Shown here in pieces: positions 32,713 to 42,431 of a stretch of 64,000 bases of DNA. The notes below the pieces were generated by a model that saw only the letters and a program-made list of their open reading frames with translations, was not told the DNA's origin and did not search any database. The stretch's first letter is position 1, and every line of letters starts with the position of its first letter. The position numbers and the translations under genes are program-made. Source of the stretch: Halothece sp964463655 (lineage in GTDB: Bacteria; Cyanobacteriota; Cyanobacteriia; Cyanobacteriales; Rubidibacteraceae); contig CAYXDG010000005.1 in the NCBI GenBank assembly GCA_964463655.1, positions 9,140-73,139 of the forward strand, in the 5' to 3' direction.

Positions 32713-34716
32713 GTGGAAAAGGGAAAGCTGATCGAATTTAAAGCTCAAGGAGAGCGCCGTCTGGCGGTTGCAGAACGCCCAGAGGGGAAGAAACATTGGA
32801 TTGTCCTCGATCGATGGGGTCAGTCTCACACATTGCATCCGCGACAGGTGGAGTATGAAGTGGGGGGTGACCCAAAAGTTCCCCAAGAAATCCCTGATTT
32901 TTTGGCAGAGGTAGAATCTTATTTAGACCCGTCAAGTTTAGAAATTGCTTGGGAATTACTGGTAGAAGACGGAGAAGCCGTAACGCCTGAGCAAATGGCT
33001 CAGGTGCTGTTTTCCGATCAAAGTGCTGTCCCGTGCTATGCTGCTTATTGTTTATTAGCAGAAGATAAGATTTATTTCAAGCGGAAAGGGAATGTGTTTG
33101 AACCGCGCTCAGCGTCACAGGTTGCGGAAATTAAACACCAGTTGGAAGTTGAGCAGCAACGGAATCAAGAGAAAGCAGAATTTATCAGCCGAGTGAAACG
33201 GGCTTTAGGAGGAGGAGCGGTTGAATGGCAAAGCAGCGATCGCGTTCGGTTTGAAGCTCTGGAAAAGTCCGTTTTACAGCCAGACTATGAAGTGCGTCTG
33301 GCTCAAGAAACCCTAGCAGAAGTGGGGCGAGATACCACCTCAGAGGCTGCATTTGGGCTTTTGGTTGACCTTGGCTTGTGGAGTCGCCATGAAAATCTTT
33401 TCTTGCGCCGTAGCTCCTATCCGAAACAATTTCCGCAGAAGGTGTTAGATGTGGCGCAACAATACTTAGCTTCTCCTCCCGACGATAGTGAGCGCGATCG
33501 CTTGGATTTAACCGAGCAGAAGGTTTACACCATTGACGATGAAAGCACCCAAGAAATCGACGATGGGGTGAGCCTTGAAACCTTAGCTGATGGACGACAA
33601 CGGATTTGGATTCATATCGCCGATCCCACGCATCTGGTACAGCCTGAAGACGAATTAGACCAAGAAGCCCGCAGACGCAGTACCAGTTTATATCTTCCCA
33701 CAGGGATGATTTCCATGTTTCCTTCGGAACTGGCAACGGGACCGATGAGTTTGATACAGGGTCAAGTGTGTCCTGCTATGAGTTTTGGTGTGATTTTAGC
33801 AGAAAATGGGGCAGTTGCCGAATACTCGATCGCAGCAAGCTGGATTAAACCCACCTATCGCCTCACTTATGAGGATGTGGATGAAATGCTGGAGTTGGGA
33901 GTTACCGCCGAGCCAGAAATTGAACAGCTTCATCGGTGGGCGCAACGACGGAAACAATGGCGACAGGAACAAGGATCGATTAATATTAGTTTGCCAGAAG
34001 CGGTGATTAAGGTAAATGACCAAGAAGAGGTGGAAATCAAACTCATTGATGATTCTTTCGCCCGTCAACTGGTAGCAGAGATGATGATTCTCACAGGGGA
34101 AGTCGCAGGGCGTTTTGCAATGGAAAAAGAAATTCCCTTGCCATTTCGATCGCAGCCTCAGCCTGAATTGCCCCCAGAAGAAGAATTAATGCAGCTTCCC
34201 GCAGGACCCGTGCGTTACTGCGCCATTCGCGGTTGTATGCCGCGCAGCGAAATGAGTACCACTCCCGCTCGTCATGCAGGGTTAGGGTTGGACGTTTACA
34301 CCCAAGTCACCTCTCCCATTCGTCGTTATGTGGACTTATTGGGACATTTCCAGATTAAAGCCTATTTGCGCGGCGAATCCTGTCCGTTTTCTGCCGAACA
34401 GGTGCAAGAAATCGCTTACAGTGCAGGGACAGCAGCTTATGAAGCAACCCTCGTCGAGCGACAAACCAAGCGTTATTGGGCGTTAGAATATCTGCGTCGT
34501 CAAGACTCACAACGGTGGAGCGCGATCGTCCTGCGCTGGCTGCGAGAAGATGATAATTTAGGGATTATTTTACTAGAAGATTTAGGGTTAGAATTGCCCC
34601 ATCGCTTTCAGACAAATGTTGAACTCGGCGATCGCATAGAAGTAGAAGTGATTGCGGCTGATCCCCATCAGGATTTAATTCGCTTTCGGGAGTTTATCGA
34701 ATCAACTGTTAACTAA
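32713..34716 (+). CDS. rnb: RNase II/R family 3'-5' exoribonuclease
   Basis: 667 residues. The RNB catalytic domain spans roughly 260-580 with TIDDESTQEIDDGVSLETL (conserved Asp cluster), WIHIADPTHLV and STSLYLPTGMISMFP. An N-terminal region with a helical insert and a C-terminal S1-like domain flank it. It degrades RNA from the 3' end. Cyanobacteria usually carry a single member of this family that may serve both II and R roles. The start is a GTG. Confidence 0.92.
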   Translation: MEKGKLIEFKAQGERRLAVAERPEGKKHWIVLDRWGQSHTLHPRQVEYEVGGDPKVPQEIPDFLAEVESYLDPSSLEIAWELLVEDGEAVTPEQMAQVLFSDQSAVPCYAAYCLLAEDKIYFKRKGNVFEPRSASQVAEIKHQLEVEQQRNQEKAEFISRVKRALGGGAVEWQSSDRVRFEALEKSVLQPDYEVRLAQETLAEVGRDTTSEAAFGLLVDLGLWSRHENLFLRRSSYPKQFPQKVLDVAQQYLASPPDDSERDRLDLTEQKVYTIDDESTQEIDDGVSLETLADGRQRIWIHIADPTHLVQPEDELDQEARRRSTSLYLPTGMISMFPSELATGPMSLIQGQVCPAMSFGVILAENGAVAEYSIAASWIKPTYRLTYEDVDEMLELGVTAEPEIEQLHRWAQRRKQWRQEQGSINISLPEAVIKVNDQEEVEIKLIDDSFARQLVAEMMILTGEVAGRFAMEKEIPLPFRSQPQPELPPEEELMQLPAGPVRYCAIRGCMPRSEMSTTPARHAGLGLDVYTQVTSPIRRYVDLLGHFQIKAYLRGESCPFSAEQVQEIAYSAGTAAYEATLVERQTKRYWALEYLRRQDSQRWSAIVLRWLREDDNLGIILLEDLGLELPHRFQTNVELGDRIEVEVIAADPHQDLIRFREFIESTVN

Positions 34717-34781
34717 AATTAAACGTCGGAAACCTGACCCCGCAATTAATAATGCAAGATTATTTTTAACAGGAGAAAACA

Positions 34782-35891
34782 GTGACCCAAAAAGTTTTAG
34801 TGATTGGCGGAAGTGGAAAAATTGGTCGCTGTGTCGCACAGGATATCCGACAGCACACTCAAGCAGACGTAACGGTGACAGGGCGTAAATCTCGGTATCG
34901 GGGGGAGTTTCCTTTTATCCAGTTCGATTTGAACGATCGCGATCGCATTCCAGCCCTCGTTTCTAATTATGACTTAGTGGCGCACTGTGCAGGTCCGTTT
35001 CATCATCGAGACGGTCGTGTCTTGAAAAGTTGTATTGAAACAGGAACTAATTATATTGATGTTAGCGATCATCGATCATTTCATCTGCAAGTTGCAAAGT
35101 ATCATGAAGCAGCAGCAAATGCAGGCGTGACCGCTATTTTACACACAGGAGTCTTTCCTGGGATTTCTAATCTCATGGCGCGAAAAGGGGTGGAAATGCT
35201 CGATCGAGCAGAATCTATTCATCTATACTACGCCGTTGCGGGATCAGGAGGCGCTGGCTTAACCGTGATGAGAACAACTTTTTTAGGCTTACAATCTCCC
35301 TTCTCGGTGTGGAAAAATGGACAGTGGGAAAAAGTCCAACCCTACAGCGATCGCGAAACAGTTACCTTCCCTCACTATGGCACGGCAGGTGTCTATTGGT
35401 TTGATGTTGCCGAAACTTACACCCTCTCTCAATCTTTCCCTGTGAAAACAGTGGTGACAAAATTTGGCTCTCTCCCCGATTTTTATAACGATTTAACTTG
35501 GATCAGCGCTCATCGTTTCCCCGCATGGGTTTTAAAGCATCCTGTGTCTCTAGAGTTTCTCTGTCGGATGAGTCTAACAATGGCGCGAGTGACTGACCTC
35601 TGGAGTGGAATTGGGATTGCTGTTTGTGTGGCGGTGACAGGATGGCATCATCATAAAAAACTAACCAGTTGGTTACAATTTTACCATGAACAAACTGCGA
35701 TCGCAGCAGGAAGTGGGGCCGGAAGCGTCGCCCAATTATTGCTGAATGAAGAGATTATTCAACCGGGGGTGTGGTCGATCGAACAAGCGGTGAAGACAGA
35801 TAGATTTGAAAAGGCGATCGCGCAACGGGGAATAAAAATTGATAGAGAGATTCCATGGAACGTCTCTACATCAGGAAAAAATAACGGCTAA
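34782..35891 (+). CDS. saccharopine dehydrogenase-like oxidoreductase
   Basis: 369 residues. The N-terminal Rossmann fold has VLVIGGSGKIGRCVAQDI, and the saccharopine-dehydrogenase-like core contains NYDLVAHCAGPFHHRDGRVL, then GTNYIDVSD. A hydrophobic segment near 285-300 may contact membrane. The substrate is unknown; related proteins are not true lysine-pathway enzymes. GTG start with AGGAG 7 bases upstream. Confidence 0.85.
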   Translation: MTQKVLVIGGSGKIGRCVAQDIRQHTQADVTVTGRKSRYRGEFPFIQFDLNDRDRIPALVSNYDLVAHCAGPFHHRDGRVLKSCIETGTNYIDVSDHRSFHLQVAKYHEAAANAGVTAILHTGVFPGISNLMARKGVEMLDRAESIHLYYAVAGSGGAGLTVMRTTFLGLQSPFSVWKNGQWEKVQPYSDRETVTFPHYGTAGVYWFDVAETYTLSQSFPVKTVVTKFGSLPDFYNDLTWISAHRFPAWVLKHPVSLEFLCRMSLTMARVTDLWSGIGIAVCVAVTGWHHHKKLTSWLQFYHEQTAIAAGSGAGSVAQLLLNEEIIQPGVWSIEQAVKTDRFEKAIAQRGIKIDREIPWNVSTSGKNNG

Positions 35892-35937
35892 CTGTTAAGA
35901 TAAGAATTCGACCCAGATAACAAGGAGAAAGACAAGC

Positions 35938-37368
35938 GTGGCTGAATTCGATTATGATTTAATCATTCTTGGGGCTGGCGTGGGTGGACATGGCGCAGCC
36001 CTTCATGCAGTGAAACGTGGGCTCAAAACTGCTATCATTGAAGCCAAAGACATGGGAGGAACTTGTGTTAATCGTGGTTGTATTCCTTCTAAAGCCTTAC
36101 TCGCAGCATCAGGAAGAGTGCGAGAATTACAAGAGACAAAGCATCTACAAAGTTTAGGGATTAATGTTGGTCAGGTGAATTTCGATCGCGCGACCATAGC
36201 CAATCATGCCAATACGCTGGTGGAAAAAATTAGAGCCGATCTGACAAATAGCCTCGATCGCCTGAAAGTTGATACAATCAATGGCTGGGGAAAAGTGGTC
36301 GCCCCCCAAAAAGTTAGCATCCTCACCGAAGCTGGGGAAAAAACCATCACAGGCGAACATATTATCCTCTCCCCAGGGTCAACCCCCTTTGTTCCTCCTG
36401 GCATTCAAATTGATGGTAAAACGGTTTATACTAGCGATGATGCCATCAAATTAAACTCAATTCCAGACTGGATAGCAATTATCGGAAGCGGTTACATTGG
36501 CTTAGAATTCTCTGATATTTACTCCGCCTTGGGTTCTGAGATTACCATGATTGAAGCCTTAGACAATCTCATGCCAGGGTTCGATCGCGATATTGCTAAA
36601 ATTGCAGAACGAGTTTTAATCAAACCCCGCGACATTGAAACCTATACGGGAACACTAGCGAAAAGTGTTAAACCTGGTTCTCCTGTGGTGATTGAACTAG
36701 CAGACGCAAAAACCAAAGAAGTGAAAGAGGTATTAGAGGTGGATGCTGCATTAGTCGCCACTGGACGCATTCCCGCCACCAAAAACATTGGTTTAGAGAC
36801 TTTAGGAGTGGAAACAGACCGACGCGGTTATATTCCCACCAATGACCAGTTACAAGTGTTAAGCAACGGTGAACCTGTGCAGAATTTATGGGCGATCGGG
36901 GATGCAACAGGTAAGATGATGTTAGCACATACCGCCTCTGCACAGGGCATTTCTGCGGTTGAAAATATTTGTGGAGATCATCATCTTGTCAATTATCGTG
37001 CGATTCCTGCTGCTGCATTTACTCATCCTGAAATTAGCTATGTGGGGTTAACAGAAGATGCAGCCAAAGAGTTAGGAAAAGCAGAAGGATTTAAAGTCAA
37101 ATCTGTGCGGACATACTTTAAAGCCAACTCGAAAGCATTAGCAGAAGGAGAAGAAGATGGCGTGGCAAAAATTATTTATCGCCAAGATACAGGGGAATTA
37201 TTAGGAGCGCATATTATCGGAATGCACGCTTCTGATTTAATTCAAGAAGCAGCTAACGCAATCGCATCGGGTCAACCTGTGCAAAATTTAGCCTTTAATG
37301 TTCACACCCATCCCACCCTTTCTGAAGTGTTAGATGAAGCCTTTAAACGAGCCGAAGTAACGGCTTAA
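35938..37368 (+). CDS. lpdA: dihydrolipoyl dehydrogenase
   Basis: The E3 component that reoxidises lipoamide in 2-oxoacid dehydrogenase and glycine cleavage complexes. It has 476 residues. The FAD motif LGAGVGGHGAALHA, the redox disulfide GGTCVNRGCIPSKA (Cys43, Cys48), the NAD site IGSGYIGLEFSDIY and the C-terminal HTHPTLSEVLDEAF with catalytic His are all present. The start is GTG with AAGGAG 12 bases before it. It sits between the saccharopine-type gene and trpC. Confidence 0.97.
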   Translation: MAEFDYDLIILGAGVGGHGAALHAVKRGLKTAIIEAKDMGGTCVNRGCIPSKALLAASGRVRELQETKHLQSLGINVGQVNFDRATIANHANTLVEKIRADLTNSLDRLKVDTINGWGKVVAPQKVSILTEAGEKTITGEHIILSPGSTPFVPPGIQIDGKTVYTSDDAIKLNSIPDWIAIIGSGYIGLEFSDIYSALGSEITMIEALDNLMPGFDRDIAKIAERVLIKPRDIETYTGTLAKSVKPGSPVVIELADAKTKEVKEVLEVDAALVATGRIPATKNIGLETLGVETDRRGYIPTNDQLQVLSNGEPVQNLWAIGDATGKMMLAHTASAQGISAVENICGDHHLVNYRAIPAAAFTHPEISYVGLTEDAAKELGKAEGFKVKSVRTYFKANSKALAEGEEDGVAKIIYRQDTGELLGAHIIGMHASDLIQEAANAIASGQPVQNLAFNVHTHPTLSEVLDEAFKRAEVTA

Positions 37369-37402
37369 GAAAGTTGTTAGTAATAGTCTCAGCAATATTA
37401 GA

Positions 37403-38290
37403 ATGAAAATTAGAAGACGACCCCCTAACCCTGCAGTGAATGTTGATACTGTCCGCTATCAAGTGGCGTTTCCTAATGATGAACCGCGCAACATTTTAGA
37501 GAAAATTGTCTGGCAAAAAGAGAAAGAAGTCGATCGCGCAAGAGAAAAAATTCCTTTTCTAGAATTAGGAAAACAAGTCAAAGATAAAGCCCCTCCTGTT
37601 CGCGATTTTCTCGCAGCTTTAAAGACTGGAAAACGCAACCCAGCACTGATTGCAGAAGTGAAAAAAGCCTCTCCCAGTAAAGGAATTATCCGAGAAGATT
37701 TTGATCCTGTCGCACTCGCTAAAATCTATGAAGAAGCTGGGGCTAGTTGTTTATCGGTTTTAACGGATGTTACCTTTTTTCAAGGAAGTTTTGAAAACTT
37801 AGGCTTAGTCAGAAACGCCGTTAACTTGCCAATTTTATGTAAGGAATTTATTATTTATCCTTACCAAATCTATCAAGCGCGGTTAGTGGGTGCTGATGCT
37901 ATTTTACTGATTGTTGCGATTTTGAATGATCAGGATTTAAACTATTTTATCAAGATTATTCATACCTTGGGGATGACAGCCTTGGTAGAAGTCCATACTT
38001 TAGAAGAACTCGATCGCGCTCTTAATCTCGAAGGAGTCACCTTAATCGGTCTTAATAATCGTAACCTAGAAGACTTCTCCGTTGACACGGAAACCACTGT
38101 CAATCTGATGCAGCAGCGACGGGAACAAATTCAAGCCCAAAAAATCATGATGATCAGTGAATCAGGCTTGCATAGTGCTGATGATTTAAAGCTAGTGGCG
38201 GAAGCGGGTTCAACCGCAGTCCTGATTGGAGAATCCTTATTAGCCGAACGTGATCCCAGAAGCGCGATCGTCTCTCTGTATAATAAATGA
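37403..38290 (+). CDS. trpC: indole-3-glycerol phosphate synthase
   Basis: Closes the indole ring in tryptophan synthesis. It has 295 residues with a TIM barrel. ALIAEVKKASPSKGIIREDF, LCKEFIIYPYQIYQAR, VEVHTLEELDRAL, IGLNNRNLEDFSVD and MISESGLHSADDL are all canonical. It carries the roughly 30-residue N-terminal extension found in cyanobacteria. It begins 34 bases after lpdA. Confidence 0.97.
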   Translation: MKIRRRPPNPAVNVDTVRYQVAFPNDEPRNILEKIVWQKEKEVDRAREKIPFLELGKQVKDKAPPVRDFLAALKTGKRNPALIAEVKKASPSKGIIREDFDPVALAKIYEEAGASCLSVLTDVTFFQGSFENLGLVRNAVNLPILCKEFIIYPYQIYQARLVGADAILLIVAILNDQDLNYFIKIIHTLGMTALVEVHTLEELDRALNLEGVTLIGLNNRNLEDFSVDTETTVNLMQQRREQIQAQKIMMISESGLHSADDLKLVAEAGSTAVLIGESLLAERDPRSAIVSLYNK

Positions 38291-38353
38291 ATCTACTGAA
38301 GAAGTTCCCCTCAAATCAAGGATATTAGTTATCCCAATCTAAATATTAATTCT

Positions 38354-38611
38354 ATGGAACCTTTACCTCTCCCTTCCCATATCCATTACGAGTTACTCCT
38401 ACAACTCTTAGAACGTCAGACCTTAGCAGCAACTTTTTCCAACCCAGCCCTACGAGAGCAAACCCAACAACTCATTATTACCCTGCGTAAAGCCCTCGCG
38501 CAACAAAAACAAATTGAGGCTCTGTGTCAGCAAACTAACTACCCAATAGAATATCGTTGGTCTCTCAATCCTACCCCGAAAGTTACCTCCTCTCCCTCCC
38601 GATCTAAATAA
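38354..38611 (+). CDS. small conserved cyanobacterial protein (DUF5340-like)
   Basis: 85 residues. It begins MEPLPLPSHIHYELLLQLLE, a start I associate with a cyanobacterial family, probably DUF5340, though the number is uncertain. The rest is helical with Gln-rich segments and a Ser/Pro-rich tail. No catalytic motif is seen. Follows trpC by 63 bases. Confidence 0.7.
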   Translation: MEPLPLPSHIHYELLLQLLERQTLAATFSNPALREQTQQLIITLRKALAQQKQIEALCQQTNYPIEYRWSLNPTPKVTSSPSRSK

Positions 38612-38707
38612 TTGAGTATTATGAACTATGATGCTAAGAAAATGAGATAATGTAACCCGCTCTTGATGGCAAGGGTTGCCCTGATTGATAAAGATTAAGG
38701 AGATATT

Positions 38708-39862
38708 ATGGACAATAAAGATTTATTGATGATCCCTGGACCGACTCCTGTCCCAGAGAAAGTGCTACTCGCTCAAGCTAAACACCCGATTGGTCATCGT
38801 AGTCCTGAATTTAGTGAAATTATTGGTGAAATTAACGAAAACTTAAAATGGCTGCATCAGACGCAACAAGATGTCATGACGGTCACGGCTAGTGGCACGG
38901 GAGCGATGGAAGCGGGAATTATCAACTTTCTCAGTGCTGGCGATCGCGTTTTAGTGGGATGTAATGGAAAATTTGGGGAACGTTGGGCGGATATGACCGA
39001 AGCCTTTGGCTTAGTCACCGATCGCATCACCGCAGAATGGGGAGAACCCCTAGATACAGAAGTGATCCGCGAGAAACTGGAAGCAGACACCAACAAAGAA
39101 ATCAAAGCGGTAATTATTACCCATTCCGAAACCTCCACAGGGGTTTTAAATGACCTTGAAACCATTAACCGCCACGTTAAAAATCATGGGGAGGCGTTAA
39201 TCATTGTTGATGCAGTCACCAGTCTTGGTGCTGTGAATATTCCCATTGATGATTGGGGTTTAGATGTGGTGGCTTCTGGGTCTCAAAAAGGCTATATGGT
39301 GCCTCCGGGCTTAGGCTTTATTGCGGTGAATGAAAAAGCATGGCAGGCTTATGAAACGGCAAAATTGCCTAAATTCTACTTTGATCTCGGTCCCTATCGT
39401 AAATCAACAGCTAAAAATAACACCCCCTACACACCCCCCATTAATTTGATGTATGGCTTGCAAACTGCCCTACAGATGATGCGAGAAGAGGGATTAGACA
39501 ATATTTTTGCCCGTCACCAACGGAACACTCAAGCAACAAGGGCTGCCATGGAAGCCCTAGGCTTACCTTTATTCGCCCCCAATCATGCTGCCAGTCAAGC
39601 TGTAACTTCAGTCGAACCGACTACGGTCGAAGCGGAAAAAATTCGTTCTGTGATGAAAAAACAGTTTAACATTGCTTTGGCTGGGGGACAAAATCAACTC
39701 AAAGGACGCATTTTCCGTATCGGTCATTTAGGGTTTGTCAGCGAACGAGATGTCTTGACCGTTGTTGGTGCGCTAGAAGCGACGCTGCGGGAACTGGGAC
39801 ATGAAACGATGACCCCAGGCGCTGGTATGGCTGCAGCGACTCGCGTGTTTGCAGAATCTTAA
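38708..39862 (+). CDS. PLP aminotransferase of the alanine-glyoxylate / serine-glyoxylate family
   Basis: 384 residues, class V aminotransferase fold. It begins IPGPTPVPEKVLLAQAKHPI; the substrate loop GHRSPEF follows. The internal aldimine Lys194 is in VVASGSQKGYMVPPGLGF. In cyanobacteria this gene is often labelled soluble hydrogenase 42-kDa subunit, but the sequence is that of an aminotransferase. It probably works in photorespiratory glyoxylate metabolism. AAGGAG sits 7 bases before the ATG. Confidence 0.92.
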   Translation: MDNKDLLMIPGPTPVPEKVLLAQAKHPIGHRSPEFSEIIGEINENLKWLHQTQQDVMTVTASGTGAMEAGIINFLSAGDRVLVGCNGKFGERWADMTEAFGLVTDRITAEWGEPLDTEVIREKLEADTNKEIKAVIITHSETSTGVLNDLETINRHVKNHGEALIIVDAVTSLGAVNIPIDDWGLDVVASGSQKGYMVPPGLGFIAVNEKAWQAYETAKLPKFYFDLGPYRKSTAKNNTPYTPPINLMYGLQTALQMMREEGLDNIFARHQRNTQATRAAMEALGLPLFAPNHAASQAVTSVEPTTVEAEKIRSVMKKQFNIALAGGQNQLKGRIFRIGHLGFVSERDVLTVVGALEATLRELGHETMTPGAGMAAATRVFAES

Positions 39863-39873
39863 TCGCCTTGTTA

Positions 39874-39890
39874 GGTGGGCTTCGCCCACC
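39874..39890. terminator. hairpin between convergent genes
   Basis: GGTGGGC, a TTC loop and GCCCACC form a strong stem between the aminotransferase and rsgA stops. It could serve both strands. The same stem with a different loop recurs at 58438. Confidence 0.6.
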
Positions 39891-39896
39891 CTTGTC

Positions 39897-40949
39897 TCAA
39901 CTATGTCCAAAATCTTCGATTTCTTTACGCCATTCTTCTAACTGTTGATGTTGCTGTTTTCTGGAATGGCGACGGTATTTTTTACGTTCTAAACGCGGTT
40001 CATAAGTGCGTTCCCCAGAACTTTTCATTTTCACCTTGAAGGTGTCTTCCTGAGCGGTGGTTTGTTCTCGTTCCGTTGCTTGAGCGATCGCACTCTCTAA
40101 AAAGTCTAAATAATGATCATAGCGTTCCCAATCTCCCCGCACCACACAGTTTGGTTCATCTCGATGTAAACAGTCGCTAAACTGGCAACTACCCTGCGCC
40201 AAACGCTCTCTCGCTTCAGGAAAATAGAAGGCTAAGTCTTGGGGGTCGCAGTTGAGGTCGGGTTGATTAAACCCAGGGGTATCAGCTAATAATCCCCCTT
40301 CAGGGAGTGTAAATAACTCCACATGACGGGTTGTGTGTCGTCCCCGTTGCAGTTTTCCCGAAACAGTCCCCACCCGTAACTGCGCTTGAGGAATCAGCCA
40401 ATTAATTAAACTAGATTTTCCCACCCCAGAAGGCCCAGCAAAGATGGTAATTTTATCTTGGAGTTGGGTCTGTAGTTGGTTTAAGCCAACTCCCGTTTCT
40501 ACACTAATTAAAAAGGGAGGATACCCCCATCCTTTTAAGCGAGTTTCCCACGCGGTTCGCTCTTCTTCTGAAACTAAATCTTGTTTATTCAAACACAAAC
40601 ACGATTCAATTCCTGTTGATTCTGCTTTCACTAAAAACCGACTCAACTGCATGGGGTCTAAAGGGGGTTGCGCTAAGGCAAAGACTAACACTAATTGATT
40701 CGCATTGGCCACAGGAGGCCGATCGAGTTCTGTTTCACGGGGAAATACTTCTGTAATCACACCGCGCTTGTCTTTCCAGTCAGGTTCTTCTACGAAGGTG
40801 CGATCGCCGACCATGACCTTCTGACCAATTTTTTTCAAGCGCGATCGGCGAGTACAGAGTAACCTGATTTCAAACTCATCTAACTGCACTTGGTAGAAGT
40901 TTGCTTGGACAGCGACAACCGTTCCTGTAATCGGGTCTTGAGCTACCAT
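39897..40949 (-). CDS. rsgA: ribosome small subunit GTPase RsgA
   Basis: 350 residues. An N-terminal OB-fold is followed by a circularly permuted GTPase with the motif order G4 (NKQD) - G1 (GPSGVGKSSL) - G3 (DTPGF), and a C-terminal zinc knuckle CQFSDCLHRDEPNC. RsgA aids late 30S subunit maturation. Its start overlaps the tusA stop (TAATG), so the two are translationally coupled. A basic tail (LERKKYRRHSRKQQHQQLEE) follows the zinc site. Confidence 0.97.
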   Translation of the reverse strand: MVAQDPITGTVVAVQANFYQVQLDEFEIRLLCTRRSRLKKIGQKVMVGDRTFVEEPDWKDKRGVITEVFPRETELDRPPVANANQLVLVFALAQPPLDPMQLSRFLVKAESTGIESCLCLNKQDLVSEEERTAWETRLKGWGYPPFLISVETGVGLNQLQTQLQDKITIFAGPSGVGKSSLINWLIPQAQLRVGTVSGKLQRGRHTTRHVELFTLPEGGLLADTPGFNQPDLNCDPQDLAFYFPEARERLAQGSCQFSDCLHRDEPNCVVRGDWERYDHYLDFLESAIAQATEREQTTAQEDTFKVKMKSSGERTYEPRLERKKYRRHSRKQQHQQLEEWRKEIEDFGHS

Positions 40950-41209
40950 TATGCTGCTGAGCGTCGCACTCGTAGCGAGAAAAACTCCCCGCGATCTTCG
41001 AGCGCTTCGATGAGGTAGCCTTCCATTTTCAGGCTATCAGGGACTTGCTCGATCGGTTCTCCATGATCGAGCCAAACTTCTAATAGAGCCCCTGCTTCCA
41101 TCTGTTCTAAGCGTAGCTTTGTCCGCACAAAATTAATGGGACAAGGCGTTCCCCGCAAATCCAACTCTGCATCAGGAACCAATTGTGAATTTGAAACTGA
41201 CTGACTCAT
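40949..41209 (-). CDS. TusA-like sulfur carrier protein
   Basis: 86 residues. The family motif LRGTPCPINFVRTKLRLEQM carries the Cys-Pro dipeptide whose Cys holds the persulfide. It could deliver sulfur for tRNA thiolation or cofactors. The start overlaps the dnaJ stop by four bases (ATGA), and the stop overlaps the rsgA start. Confidence 0.92.
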   Translation of the reverse strand: MSQSVSNSQLVPDAELDLRGTPCPINFVRTKLRLEQMEAGALLEVWLDHGEPIEQVPDSLKMEGYLIEALEDRGEFFSLRVRRSAA

Positions 41210-42342
41210 CCGCCAAACACCCGTCCTAAAAAGCCTTCTAATCCACCTTTACCTGTGCTTTCGCCTTTAATTTTGGCTAATTCCTCAAGCAACTCTCGCT
41301 CTTTAGCATTGAGACGAGTGGGAATTTCCACATGAACCGTAATCAAGTGATCGCCTCGGCTAACAGGATTGCCTAACTTTGGCACGCCTTTCCCTTCCAA
41401 AGTTAACACAGTGTCTGGTTGCATTCCTGCAGGAATATTTAACTCCTCTTCCCCATCAACCGTATTGACCTTCAAACGACAGCCTAAAATCGCTTGTAAA
41501 TAGCTCACGGTAATTTCCGAGAGAATATTGAGTCCATTGCGTTCAAACTCAGGGTCAGCCTCAACCCCTAAATACACATAGAGATCGCCAGCAGACCCGC
41601 CACGCAAGCCCGCATCTCCCTCTGCGGACACACGGAGGCGAGTACCATTATCTACCCCCGGGGGGATGGTTATTTTGAGCTTTTTCGTCTCTCGTTTCCG
41701 ACCAGCCCCGCCACAGCTTTCGCATTTTTCTTCAATAACACGACCTTCACCATTACAAGTGGGACACATCGACACTTGGGCAAAACTACCAAACGGGGTA
41801 CGGGTGGCTCGTCTGACTTGTCCAGTGCCTGAACAAGTGGAGCAGGTGGTTGCGCTACTACCTGGTTTAGCCCCACTTCCTTCACAAGTTTTACAGGTTT
41901 CCAGGTGAGGAATCCGAATTTCTTTTTCGCCACCAAAAACGGCTTCACGAAACTTAATATTTAAATCAAGACGTAAATCATCACCGCGAGTGGGTCCAGT
42001 ACGGCGACGGGTTCCGCCCCCTGTAGTTGCCCCGCCAAAACCGCTAAAGATCGTTTCAAAGATATCAGCGAAGCCACCCATATCGGTGGCAAAGTCTTGA
42101 TAACTTGCGCCACCAGCGGCTCCCCCAACACCTGCTTCACCAAAGCGGTCATAACGGGCTCTTGTTTCTGGCTCAGAGAGGACTTCATAAGCGCGGTTAA
42201 TTTCTTTAAATCGTTCTTCGGCTCCCTCTTCCTTATTGACATCAGGATGATATTGTCGAGCCAGACGACGGTAAGCTCGTTTAATATCTTCCTTACTTGC
42301 ATTGCGGGAGACTCCTAAGAGTTCGTAATAATCGGCAGCCAT
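41206..42342 (-). CDS. dnaJ: chaperone DnaJ (type I Hsp40)
   Basis: 378 residues. The J-domain holds HPD in QYHPDVNKEEGAEERF. The Gly/Phe-rich linker (AGGASYQDFATDMGGFADIF) follows. Four zinc repeats CxxCxGxG are intact: CKTCEGSG, CSTCSGTG, CPTCNGEG, CESCGGAG. It is therefore a full type I cochaperone that stimulates DnaK ATPase and binds substrate. Downstream of dnaK by 89 bases; part of the grpE-dnaK-dnaJ block. Confidence 0.98.
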   Translation of the reverse strand: MAADYYELLGVSRNASKEDIKRAYRRLARQYHPDVNKEEGAEERFKEINRAYEVLSEPETRARYDRFGEAGVGGAAGGASYQDFATDMGGFADIFETIFSGFGGATTGGGTRRRTGPTRGDDLRLDLNIKFREAVFGGEKEIRIPHLETCKTCEGSGAKPGSSATTCSTCSGTGQVRRATRTPFGSFAQVSMCPTCNGEGRVIEEKCESCGGAGRKRETKKLKITIPPGVDNGTRLRVSAEGDAGLRGGSAGDLYVYLGVEADPEFERNGLNILSEITVSYLQAILGCRLKVNTVDGEEELNIPAGMQPDTVLTLEGKGVPKLGNPVSRGDHLITVHVEIPTRLNAKERELLEELAKIKGESTGKGGLEGFLGRVFGG

Positions 42343-42431
42343 AAAGCAGTCGTTTAGTATCTAATCGTTAATTGGTTTGAGTACAGTTCAAGGGTTTTTG
42401 ACAATGGAAAGTTTTTGCCTCAGAACTCTTC

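Noticed and set aside
33185..33736. 183-residue minus-strand ORF inside the RNase gene
   Set aside because: It lies wholly antisense to a well-supported catalytic domain and has no recognisable motif.
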